Below are positions 1 to 6,287 of a stretch of 12,504 nucleotides of DNA, one piece after another. Position 1 is the first letter of the stretch. Every line of letters begins with the position of its first letter. Where the stretch lies: positions 1 through 12,504 of the forward strand of contig JAWOBE010000038.1 in NCBI GenBank assembly GCA_046498185.1, given 5' to 3'. The stretch comes from CAYXDR01 sp046498185. GTDB taxonomy: Bacteria > Desulfobacterota > DSM-4660 > Desulfatiglandales > Desulfatiglandaceae. Both the position numbers and the translations under genes were made by a program. The notes under the pieces are model-generated. The model did no database searches and was not told the DNA's origin. It saw nothing but the letters and a program-made list of their open reading frames with translations.

Positions 1-197
1 TCCGGTTTCATCACGCTTAAGGGGTGTGGATCGAACGTCATCACGCACGAAGTGCCCTTCAAGGCCGCCGCACGGTCTTTGACTTTTTCGAAGAGGGATA
101 AATGGCCGCGGTGGACACCGTCGAAATTTCCGATCGTCAGCACGGGATTCGGAATCGGTGAATGGAATTCATCGAGGTTTTGAATAACTAGAGCCAT
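1..197 (-). CDS. ribF: Bifunctional riboflavin kinase/FAD synthetase, N-terminal fragment
   Basis: The minus strand from 197 down to the window edge encodes about 65 residues with no stop. It contains TIGNFDGVHRGH at about residues 21-32, the nucleotide-binding signature of the FAD-synthetase (nucleotidyltransferase) domain of RibF, and MTFDPHPLSVMKP near the cut end, also typical of the family. RibF phosphorylates riboflavin to FMN and adenylates FMN to FAD in the cytoplasm. The family is usually about 300 residues, so roughly the last 80% lies outside the window. The ATG at 197-195 is chosen because translation begins the usual short distance before the TIGNFDG motif; its ribosome binding site is weak. 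It is transcribed divergently from the neighbouring tRNA gene. The FAD-containing molybdenum hydroxylase further along needs this cofactor, but nothing indicates a regulatory link. Confidence 0.93.
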   Translation of the reverse strand, partial: MALVIQNLDEFHSPIPNPVLTIGNFDGVHRGHLSLFEKVKDRAAALKGTSCVMTFDPHPLSVMKP

Positions 198-266
198 TGG
201 TTCATCGACACCACTTACAACGCCGGCATAACTGCAGACGCCTTTGAACAAGCTTAAATTTACCGG

Positions 267-293
267 TTGACAACCTTTGTGCTCTATTATAAT
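267..293 (+). promoter_or_regulatory. Sigma-70-type promoter of the tRNA-Leu gene
   Basis: A perfect -35 hexamer TTGACA (267-272) and a perfect -10 hexamer TATAAT (288-293) are separated by 15 bp, shorter than the usual 16-18. The predicted start, near 300, lies about 25 bp upstream of the mature tRNA 5' end. Two consensus hexamers directly before a stable RNA gene make this convincing despite the short spacer. Confidence 0.8.
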
Positions 294-324
294 CTTCACG
301 TTTGAAATTTCAAGCTCGACCAAT

Positions 325-411
325 GCCGAAGTGGCGGAACTGGTAGACGCGCTAGGTTCAGGGTCTAGTGGGCGTACGCCTGTGCGAGTTCGAGTCTCGC
401 CTTCGGCACCA
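325..411 (+). tRNA. tRNA-Leu, anticodon CAG
   Basis: This is an 87-nt class II tRNA with encoded CCA. The acceptor stem GCCGAAG (325-331) pairs perfectly with CTTCGGC (401-407), followed by A and CCA (409-411). The anticodon arm is CTAGG-TTCAGGG-TCTAG, which places CAG at positions 34-36 and so reads CUG codons. A long variable arm (GGGCGTACGCCT region) precedes a T arm containing GTTCGAGTC. It is the only tRNA seen and is transcribed alone, with its own promoter and terminator. Confidence 0.96.
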
Positions 412-417
412 AAATAC

Positions 418-455
418 AAAAGACCTGCACTCGTTCACCGGTGCAGGTCTTTTTT
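418..455 (+). terminator. Rho-independent terminator after tRNA-Leu
   Basis: A perfect 13-bp inverted repeat (418-430 with 441-453) encloses a 10-nt loop, and the T run extends to 455. The stem core AGACCTGCAC / GTGCAGGTCT is GC-rich and begins 7 nt after the tRNA CCA end. The mirror-image A run means it could also stop transcription arriving on the minus strand. Confidence 0.93.
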
Positions 456-542
456 CTGAATTTATTTTATTTTAGCTTGTTATTGTTTCGTTTCTTTTGA
501 CATGTTTTCTTGTTGTCCAGCCCGGACCACTGCAGGACCCCC

Positions 543-665
543 TCAGGCGACACATGCAGCCGTTTTCCCTCTGGTATCCTCCAGACTTTCAAAAAATCGT
601 TTCCACCACGGTTTCTTCTTGGGGATTTCGCAATATACACCGTCTAGTTTCAACTTCTCGGACAT
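543..665 (-). CDS. Possible small protein, 40 residues, function unknown
   Basis: The minus strand encodes a 40-residue peptide starting MSEKLKLDGVYCEIPKKKPW and continuing with a basic/aromatic stretch WWKRFF (20-25). An AAAGGAG ribosome binding site lies 8 nt before the ATG, which is the main argument that it is translated. The peptide has two cysteines (12 and 38), no membrane segment and no signal peptide. I do not recognise a family. It points toward the tRNA terminator, whose symmetrical stem could end its transcript. A chance ORF is quite possible at this length, and a second frame overlapping its end is also open, so a frameshifted remnant cannot be excluded. Confidence 0.33.
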   Translation of the reverse strand: MSEKLKLDGVYCEIPKKKPWWKRFFESLEDTRGKTAACVA

Positions 666-890
666 CCAATAAACTCCTTTCCCGTCTCCAATCTATTTAT
701 TCCGCTTACTCCGCGAAATTGAAAACGCGGGGTTTAACTGCATTTGAAAAGGCATCCACAACCCACCGAACACATGCATCGGCAGTCATTAATATTCAAA
801 CCTGGATATAGTGGTATTGGCCTTTATAGACGCATGAAAAACAATAAGGTTACATTCTTCATCGAATATGTCCAGCCCTGAATTTTTCTC

Positions 891-896
891 TTGACA
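891..896 (+). promoter_or_regulatory. Possible -35 element of the gntR promoter
   Basis: TTGACA lies 65 bp before the regulator ATG. At the expected distance the -10 region is poor (around 914-920, CAAACT-like), so only the -35 half is well supported. The operator-like repeat at 932-950 would sit at about the transcription start, a position suited to autorepression. Confidence 0.35.
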
Positions 897-931
897 TTCA
901 AACCGGGAAGAACGCAAACTGTGAAAAACAC

Positions 932-950
932 ATTGTAGACTGTAGACAAT
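932..950 (+). promoter_or_regulatory. Operator-like repeat for the GntR regulator
   Basis: ATTGTAGACTGTAGACAAT contains two overlapping copies of TGTAGAC, and its ends ATTGT/ACAAT are inverted repeats. The ACAA/TTGT half-sites match the TTGT-n2-ACAA type of site known for FadR-subfamily GntR repressors. It ends 10 bp before the regulator start codon and is matched by a second copy at 979-990, suggesting an autoregulatory operator. No binding has been shown. Confidence 0.55.
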
Positions 951-960
951 TGGTGCCGGA

Positions 961-1698
961 ATGATCAAAATTGAATCCATTGTAGACAATACCCGAAAAT
1001 ACCTGGAAGAATGCATTTTCAAAGGTCACTACCGCCCGGGGGACCGCCTTAAAGAACAAGACTTGGCCTCCACCCTGGGCATCAGCCGACCTCCTTTGAG
1101 AGAAGCTTTGAAGCTCCTCGAAAGTGATGGCTTAATCATTAGAAAACCCAATCGCGGTGTTTTCGTAACAACTATTTCAGAAACCGACGCGTGGGAAATT
1201 TATACGCTCAAAGCCCAGTTGTATCGTTTGGCCACCAGGCTGGCGTTCAACAGGATCACCAAGGAACACACGACTCACTGGCAACAATTACTCAAAAAAA
1301 TGGAAGTCTCCGTGCGTATGAATCCTCCCGATTTAGTTCTATATCAGGGTCTTCATGAACAGTATCATGGACTTATGATAGACATAAGCGGTCACCAAAG
1401 ACTTAAAAGATTGATTCAGAATCTGCATAACCAGGTAAAACGCTTCAGTTTTCTATCTTTAACTATTGGCACGCATCTGGTTGATTCTCTAAAGTTCCAC
1501 AAAGCCATCCTGGCAGCGATTGAGGCCCGGGATCTGGACTTGACTCTCCGGCTTACAGAGAAGCATGTTGAGGAAGGCCTGAATGTAGTCAAGTGCGTTA
1601 TCATAGAGGAAACAGCATTGATGGCTGCAGGAGTCTCCTGCGGATCGTCCGCTGGAATCATTGATACGGCGTCGCGGATTTCGACAGAAAACCGCTGA
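961..1698 (+). CDS. GntR-family transcriptional regulator, FadR/FCD subfamily
   Basis: This 245-residue cytoplasmic DNA-binding regulator has a winged helix-turn-helix at about residues 5-70, with the GntR signature GHYRPGDRLKEQDLAS...LGISRPPLREALKLLESDGL and a wing ending NRGVFV. A C-terminal all-helical FCD ligand-binding domain spans about 80-210. Its conserved histidines are visible at 136 (EQYHGLM), 180 (KFHKAI) and 202 (EKHVEEG), consistent with the metal-containing FCD type that senses small carboxylates. The ATG at 961 gives a normal family N-terminus, although its ribosome binding site is weak. It stands first in the locus, 108 bp before dctP on the same strand, so it most likely controls the transporter and catabolic genes. 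Nicotinate, 6-hydroxynicotinate or a later intermediate is the inferred effector. Operator-like sites lie just upstream of and inside its first codons. Confidence 0.9.
   Translation: MIKIESIVDNTRKYLEECIFKGHYRPGDRLKEQDLASTLGISRPPLREALKLLESDGLIIRKPNRGVFVTTISETDAWEIYTLKAQLYRLATRLAFNRITKEHTTHWQQLLKKMEVSVRMNPPDLVLYQGLHEQYHGLMIDISGHQRLKRLIQNLHNQVKRFSFLSLTIGTHLVDSLKFHKAILAAIEARDLDLTLRLTEKHVEEGLNVVKCVIIEETALMAAGVSCGSSAGIIDTASRISTENR
979..990 (+). promoter_or_regulatory. Second operator-like palindrome, inside the gntR coding region
   Basis: ATTGTAGACAAT has 5-bp inverted half-sites ATTGT/ACAAT around a 2-bp centre and covers codons 7-10 of the regulator. It repeats the right half of the 932-950 element, with 38 bp between the two TGTAGACAAT cores (941 and 981). 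Two spaced copies at one gene start favour cooperative or roadblock autorepression. Confidence 0.5.
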
Positions 1699-1806
1699 TT
1701 CCTACTCCGTGCCGCGTTCCTCTAGCGGCCCGGCTGTCGTAGCGTGCCCCTGTAAAGGGAACCTGAAATCCGTCTTCTTCAAATCTCAAATTATGGAGGG
1801 AAAGCC

Positions 1807-2856
1807 ATGAAGAAAAAACTCGTCATTAGTTTTATGCTGGCTGCGTTTCTGGCATGCGTGCTGATGCCTGCCGCGGCTGTCGCCGCGTCCAAAATGCACA
1901 TTAAATTCAGCACATGGCATCCACCCGCAAGCAGGGAGGTCAAAACTGTCTGGGAACCGATGCTTGAAGAACTCAAAAAACGATCCGAAGGAAGAATAAC
2001 ATACACCCTCTATGCAGGAGCGGCACTCGGCAAAGGGCCGGAACATTACGACATAGTGGCCAAAGGGCTTTCAGACATGGGTTATTTCACGGCCACCTGG
2101 ACCCCCGGCAGGTTTCCGCTGACGGACGTGCTGTCTCTGGCCACCTGGGTCGACGGGAAGGATATAGCCGTGGATATCGGCAACAGGATGGCCGAGCTAG
2201 GTCTTAAAGAAGAGTTCCCCGGCGTGAAAATTATAGAGCTCAATGGCTGCATACAGGCGTTTCTTTGGACCAGAAAACCGGTTCGCGGAATCGAAGACTG
2301 TAAAGGGCTTAAAATTCGAAGCCCCGGCGGTCATCAAACGAATTATATAAAGGCGATCGGCGCGGAACCGGTCTTCATGCCGCTTGGTGATGTATATCTG
2401 GCGCTGGAAACCGGGACGATCGACGGGCTTGTGACCTGCCCTCCGCTGGTGCTCGCATTCAAACTTCATGAAGTTGCTAAATACGGCGTGGTTGCTACAT
2501 TCGGCTGTGTCTCCGAGGGCGTGATCATGAATCAAAAAAGTTGGGAGCGAACGCCTGATGACTTGAAACCGTTGATCGAGGAAGTGTGCGGGAATCCTTT
2601 CAGGACCACCGGCGGACTGAACCGTGACGTCTACAAGGTAATGATGAAAGAACTGGAAGACAACGGTGTCTCACTTTACAACCTCACGACCGAGCAGGAG
2701 GAAGCCTGGTTCGCCACATTTCAGGAAGTCACAAAAAAATGGGTGGCAGACCTGGAGGCAAAAGGGCTTCCGGCCAAGGATATCCTTTTTAAGTACAACG
2801 AAGTTGCAGAGGAATGCGGCGTCAAATGCGTGGCATTTCCCGAGGAATGGAGATAA
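1807..2856 (+). CDS. dctP: TRAP transporter substrate-binding protein (DctP family)
   Basis: This 349-residue periplasmic solute receptor delivers a carboxylate to the DctQM membrane pair. An N-terminal signal peptide (KKK, then a hydrophobic stretch to about 27, with likely cleavage after AAAVAA) precedes the mature start SKMHIKFSTWHPPAS, typical of DctP proteins. The diagnostic region is GLKIRSPGG at about 167-175, whose Arg171 is at the position that pairs with the substrate carboxylate in this family, followed by YLALETGTIDGLVT at 197-210. Length is normal. A strong GGAGGG ribosome binding site lies 6 nt before the ATG. It begins a dctPQM set that continues into nicotinate-catabolism genes, so nicotinate (a monocarboxylate) is the inferred ligand. 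The receptor fold alone does not reveal specificity, and a dicarboxylate intermediate remains possible. Confidence 0.92.
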   Translation: MKKKLVISFMLAAFLACVLMPAAAVAASKMHIKFSTWHPPASREVKTVWEPMLEELKKRSEGRITYTLYAGAALGKGPEHYDIVAKGLSDMGYFTATWTPGRFPLTDVLSLATWVDGKDIAVDIGNRMAELGLKEEFPGVKIIELNGCIQAFLWTRKPVRGIEDCKGLKIRSPGGHQTNYIKAIGAEPVFMPLGDVYLALETGTIDGLVTCPPLVLAFKLHEVAKYGVVATFGCVSEGVIMNQKSWERTPDDLKPLIEEVCGNPFRTTGGLNRDVYKVMMKELEDNGVSLYNLTTEQEEAWFATFQEVTKKWVADLEAKGLPAKDILFKYNEVAEECGVKCVAFPEEWR

Positions 2857-2893
2857 CAGCCGCATCGCATGTTTCATGACGGCAAAAAAGCCT

Positions 2894-2899
2894 AGGTGA
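2894..2899 (+). promoter_or_regulatory. Ribosome binding site deciding the dctQ start
   Basis: AGGTGA lies 5 nt before the ATG at 2905. The in-frame GTG at 2896 falls inside this site and has no site of its own, so 2905 is the better start. Confidence 0.65.
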
Positions 2900-2904
2900 T
2901 AATT

Positions 2905-3390
2905 ATGCGCAAGTATCTTCAAAAAATGACCCTCTGGCTGAGCAACCTGGGAATGATCCTGCTTATCCCGATGATGCTGCTAACGTCGGGCGAAGTTGTA
3001 GGCCGCGCGGTCTGGTCGAAGCCGATCCCCGGCTCGATGGAACTTTCGAGTTACATGCTCGCGATATTCGTGCTGCTGGGGATCGCTTATACCCAACAGG
3101 TCAAAGGTCACGTGCGAGTCTCCATGCTGGTTTCGAGGCTGCCTGAGCGGGTGCAAGCCGCACTCGAAGTCCTCACGACGCTTTTGAGTCTATGCATTGT
3201 CGCCATTGTGGCATGGCAGGGCTGGGTGCTCGCCATGGAGGAAAAGGCCGTCTCGGACATGCTGAGGATACCGCAGGCCCCGTTCAAATTTCTGGTTTTT
3301 GTTGCTGGTGCTTCCTTGTGCATCGAGCTGTTGATCGATCTTGTGGATGCGACCAAGAAACTGGCAGGAAGTAGCCATGGATCCTGTTAG
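2905..3390 (+). CDS. dctQ: TRAP transporter small membrane subunit (DctQ family)
   Basis: This is a 161-residue inner-membrane protein with four predicted transmembrane helices at about residues 12-34, 46-64, 84-106 and 127-147, the standard DctQ arrangement. The loop PIPGSMELSSYML (40-52) carries the conserved glutamate (E46) of the family, and GHVRVSML at about 68-75 matches the usual H-v-r-v/i pattern after helix 2. DctQ forms the scaffold around the DctM translocation subunit and helps dock DctP; transport is driven by a sodium gradient in characterised members. I chose the ATG at 2905 over the GTG at 2896 because of the AGGTGA site. It follows dctP by 48 bp and overlaps dctM by 14 bp, indicating a single transcript and probable translational coupling. 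Confidence 0.9.
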   Translation: MRKYLQKMTLWLSNLGMILLIPMMLLTSGEVVGRAVWSKPIPGSMELSSYMLAIFVLLGIAYTQQVKGHVRVSMLVSRLPERVQAALEVLTTLLSLCIVAIVAWQGWVLAMEEKAVSDMLRIPQAPFKFLVFVAGASLCIELLIDLVDATKKLAGSSHGSC

Positions 3391-4684
3391 CGTCGGCATT
3401 CTGGGCACCGTACTTGCGTTTCTTCTGCTGTTCCTGGGCATGCCGATAGCTTTTGCATTGATGTTCTCAGGCTTTATTGGCGTCAGCTACCTGGCAAGCG
3501 TCGGGGCGGCTTTGCCGATGGTTGGAAGGACCGTGTACGAAGTTTCTTCCCATTTCCCGTACACGGTCATTCCCCTCTTTATCGTCATGGGAGGTTTCGC
3601 CGGTAGCTCCGGTATGACCTCAAATCTCTACAAAGCATTTGATAAATGGCTGAGACGGCTGCCGGGGGGACTGGCAGTTGCTACAATAGCTGCATGCGCC
3701 GGTTTTGCAGCGGTTTCCGGCTCGTCGGTTGCAACCGCAGCCACCATGGGCACGGTTGCGCTTCCGGAAATGAAGCGCTTCAACTACCACAGCAGGCTCG
3801 CTACTGGAAGCGTCGCCGCAGGCGGAACCCTGGGCTTTCTAATACCTCCCAGCATAGGATTCATCGTTTATGGCATGCTGACAGAACAATCCATCGGAAA
3901 ACTTCTGGTGGCTGGTATTCTACCCGGTTTTCTGCTGGCGGGTGCATTTGTACTCATCGTGATATTAATGGTTAAAATTAATCCGCAGATGGCTCCCGCG
4001 ATCCCCGAGCCGGTTTCATGGGGTGAAAAATTTTCATCGCTTCTTTCGATCTGGGAACCGCTGGTTGTTTTTTTCCTGGTAATGGGAGGAATCTACGGCG
4101 GATTTTTCACTCCGACCGAAGCAGGCGCAGTCGGTGCCACTGTATTGTTTCTGGTGGCCATCGTAAAACGCAAGCTAACAACAAAAAACCTCATCGAAGC
4201 GCTCCGGGAATCCGTCCGCATATCAATTATGGTCCTGTTTCTCGTGACGGGGGCCAATGTGTTCAGCTATTTTTTGGCCCTTTCGACGATTCCGATGCAG
4301 GTGTCTCAGTGGGCTGGCAATCTGCCTGTTTCACCATATCTGATACACACCGTGATTATCCTAATCTTTCTTTTACTTGGTTGTTTCTTGGACGCAATAT
4401 CGATGATGGTCCTGACCATGCCTGTTATCTATCCCATTATACTGACGCTGGGATTTGATCCGATATGGTTCGGGGTAATCGCTGTGCTGATGATGGAAGC
4501 GGGATTGATAACACCGCCGATGGGGCTCAACATTTTCACCGTCGCCGGCGTGGCGAAAGGGGTACCGGTGGAAACCATTTTCCGAGGTGTGGCCCCATTT
4601 CTGCTAGCTATTTTCGCCGTGGCGATTCTGATAACGGTGTTTCCTTCCATCGCCCTGATGCTTCCTGGGATGATGGCGAGGTAA
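3377..4684 (+). CDS. dctM: TRAP transporter large permease subunit (DctM family)
   Basis: This 435-residue polytopic inner-membrane protein forms the translocation pathway of the TRAP transporter. Family signatures are clear: GFAAVSGSSVATAATMG (109-125), GGTLGFLIPPSIGFIVYGML (149-168), FFTPTEAGAVGA in the middle of the protein, and GLITPPMGLNIF near the end. Around a dozen hydrophobic segments span the chain, and the length is normal for an unfused DctM. The start at 3377 is preceded by AGGAAG 6 nt upstream and gives the usual short N-terminus MDPVSVGILG; an in-frame ATG at 3341 would add 12 polar residues and overlap dctQ further. The next gene starts 73 bp downstream, after an AT-rich spacer without a clear terminator, so transcription probably continues into the catabolic genes. 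Confidence 0.95.
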   Translation: MDPVSVGILGTVLAFLLLFLGMPIAFALMFSGFIGVSYLASVGAALPMVGRTVYEVSSHFPYTVIPLFIVMGGFAGSSGMTSNLYKAFDKWLRRLPGGLAVATIAACAGFAAVSGSSVATAATMGTVALPEMKRFNYHSRLATGSVAAGGTLGFLIPPSIGFIVYGMLTEQSIGKLLVAGILPGFLLAGAFVLIVILMVKINPQMAPAIPEPVSWGEKFSSLLSIWEPLVVFFLVMGGIYGGFFTPTEAGAVGATVLFLVAIVKRKLTTKNLIEALRESVRISIMVLFLVTGANVFSYFLALSTIPMQVSQWAGNLPVSPYLIHTVIILIFLLLGCFLDAISMMVLTMPVIYPIILTLGFDPIWFGVIAVLMMEAGLITPPMGLNIFTVAGVAKGVPVETIFRGVAPFLLAIFAVAILITVFPSIALMLPGMMAR

Positions 4685-4757
4685 ATAATTTTATTACACT
4701 TATTGTTAAGTTATAAATGATAGCTTTTCAGACTTATAAATTTCAGGAGGTAGTTTT

Positions 4758-6242
4758 ATGGGGTTATTGCCGGAGGTTAAAAAAAATTACGGGAAGCTCA
4801 AATTCCTAATCGACGGACAGTGGATCGATTCGGCGTCCACCAATATACAGGCGACAACGAATCCCGCCACCGGCGACGTGATCGCTGAAATTCCAACAGC
4901 CACCACGCAAGAAGCCATCGCCACTGCCAAAGCAGCCGCTAAAGCATTTACAGGCTGGCGGGATGTACCGTTGCGGGACCGCGCCAGGCTTCTTTTCAAA
5001 CTGCACGCCAAGCTTGAAGAACGCTACGAAGAACTTTGCCGCATCCTCACTCAGGATCACGGACGCACGATCGGAGAGTCGCGGGGGTCGGTAAGCAGGG
5101 TGATAGAAAATGTGGAGTCCGCCTGTGGCGCGCTTTATGGCCTGGTCAAGCAAAATGAACACATCGATCAACTGGCCAACGGTATAGACGAATACCTCAT
5201 ATGGGAGCCGCTGGGAGCATTCTTGATCATTACCCCCAGCAACATCCCAATGCATGCATGGTCGTCGTTTGTACCCTACGCCCTCGCTGCCGGGTGCACC
5301 GTGGTCGTGAGTCCGAGCAGGCAGGCTCCCGTAGCGGCCGAAGCGATATGCCGGGCCGCTGAGGAAGTGGGCTTCCCTCCGGGTGTCATCAACATGGTTC
5401 ATGGAGGAAGGCAGATAAATAAGGATATCCTCGCCAGGCCCGAAATCAAAGGCGTTGGTTTCATCGGCTCCAACCGGGCCGGGCATGAACTGTTCGCCCT
5501 GTGCGGAAAGTTGCTCAAAACGTCTTCGATCAATGGAAACGGCAAAAACCATGTCGTAATCATGCCGGATGCGGATCTGGACGCCTGCGTTCCTTGGCTC
5601 ATGAGGGGGGCATTCGGCATGACCGGGCAGAGGTGCCTTGGAGTTGACAATGTCGTCGTGGTTGGAGACGTCTACGATGAACTGAAATCAAAATTCGTCG
5701 AAGCGGCATCTGCGATGAAACTTGGCTACGGCCTGGATGAAAGTGCCGAATTGGGGCCGTATACCACGCCAGGCGGCAGGGACTCGGTTCACACATGGAT
5801 CGATGGAGCCCTCTCGGAAGGGGCGAAACTTGTGCTGGACGGTAGGGAGGCTGTTTCTTCCGATTTTCCTGACGGCTATTTTATGGGCCCGACCATCCTG
5901 GAAGATATTCATGTTGACATGGCCTGTGCCAAGCAGGAAGCGTTCGGGGCCGTGGCAGGCCTTATCCGGGCCGATTCCCTGGATCAGGTGATAGAATGGA
6001 TCAATACGAAAACAAATCTCGGCCATTCGGCCTGCATAATGACGTCCGACATGAAGGCGGCCCGAAAATTTACGCGTGAAGTCAATGTTGGAAACGTAGG
6101 TGTAAATATCGGAGTCGCCCAGCCCTACGCATTCTTCCCGCTGGGTTCACGGCGGGAATCATTTGTCGGCACCGCTAAATCCCGCCTTCCATCCATGCGC
6201 ATGTTCATGGACGAAAAAACCGTTACCGCAAGATGGGTATAA
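4758..6242 (+). CDS. Aldehyde dehydrogenase, methylmalonate-semialdehyde dehydrogenase (MmsA) type, probably CoA-acylating
   Basis: This 494-residue cytoplasmic enzyme of the ALDH superfamily begins at an ATG with AGGAGG 7 nt upstream. Visible catalytic elements are Asn162 (oxyanion; TPSNIPMHAW), the cofactor loop FIGSNRAG (235-242), nucleophile Cys293 in GMTGQRCLG, and Glu394 in KQEAFGAV. The general-base glutamate of hydrolytic ALDHs is absent: the motif reads NGNGKNH (259-265), as in MmsA where GAKNH occurs, which favours thioester transfer to CoA. Arg114 (SRVIENVE) and Arg292 (GQRC) match the two arginines reported to hold the substrate carboxylate in Bacillus subtilis MmsA. The C-terminus KTVTARW is also MmsA-like. 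In this context the likely substrate is 2-formylglutarate, giving glutaryl-CoA, CO2 and NADH. Oddities are Ser185 where ALDHs usually have the cofactor-binding Lys of KPSE, and the adjacent RQAP. Family membership is firm; the substrate is inferred. Confidence 0.85.
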   Translation: MGLLPEVKKNYGKLKFLIDGQWIDSASTNIQATTNPATGDVIAEIPTATTQEAIATAKAAAKAFTGWRDVPLRDRARLLFKLHAKLEERYEELCRILTQDHGRTIGESRGSVSRVIENVESACGALYGLVKQNEHIDQLANGIDEYLIWEPLGAFLIITPSNIPMHAWSSFVPYALAAGCTVVVSPSRQAPVAAEAICRAAEEVGFPPGVINMVHGGRQINKDILARPEIKGVGFIGSNRAGHELFALCGKLLKTSSINGNGKNHVVIMPDADLDACVPWLMRGAFGMTGQRCLGVDNVVVVGDVYDELKSKFVEAASAMKLGYGLDESAELGPYTTPGGRDSVHTWIDGALSEGAKLVLDGREAVSSDFPDGYFMGPTILEDIHVDMACAKQEAFGAVAGLIRADSLDQVIEWINTKTNLGHSACIMTSDMKAARKFTREVNVGNVGVNIGVAQPYAFFPLGSRRESFVGTAKSRLPSMRMFMDEKTVTARWV

Positions 6243-6287
6243 AAAAGTATGTAAAGAAAAAAACCCAGAGATATAGGAGGTCGGATT

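Larger units (their letters stand above)
454..960. other. Largely non-coding AT-rich spacer between tRNA-Leu and the regulator gene
   Basis: About 500 bp contain no confidently recognisable gene. They hold a doubtful 40-residue minus-strand ORF (543-665), a small inverted repeat CCGCG-10 nt-CGCGG (711-730) with no T run, a consensus -35 hexamer TTGACA at 891-896, and an operator-like element at 932-950. A plus-strand reading frame at 497-811 and a minus-strand frame at 789-1022 are open, but their translations are low-complexity and resemble no family. I see no transposase remnant, CRISPR repeats or tRNA-end duplication. Confidence 0.6.

Noticed and set aside
711..730. Inverted repeat CCGCG-10 nt-CGCGG as a terminator or operator
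   Set aside because: Short stem, no T run in either direction, and no second copy found near the regulator sites.
497..811. Plus-strand open frame of 104 codons in the spacer
   Set aside because: No ribosome binding site of note and a serine/threonine-rich translation without recognisable domain; it overlaps the better-supported small minus-strand ORF.
789..1022. Minus-strand open frame of 77 codons overlapping the gntR start
   Set aside because: It runs through the operator region and into the regulator's coding sequence, and its translation resembles no family; most likely chance.
1711..1729. Inverted repeat GCCGC-9 nt-GCGGC between gntR and dctP as a terminator
   Set aside because: Only 5 bp of stem with no T run afterwards; too weak to call, so whether dctP is transcribed from its own promoter is left open.
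2896..2904. GTG at 2896 as the dctQ start
   Set aside because: It lies within the AGGTGA site that fits the ATG at 2905 and has no ribosome binding site of its own.
4685..4757. Promoter in the AT-rich gap between dctM and the ALDH gene
   Set aside because: Several TATAAA-like stretches are present, but none has a fitting -35 element; AT richness alone explains them.
4806..5552. Long minus-strand frame (248 codons) inside the ALDH gene
   Set aside because: Antisense shadow of a strongly supported gene whose catalytic motifs are all on the plus strand.
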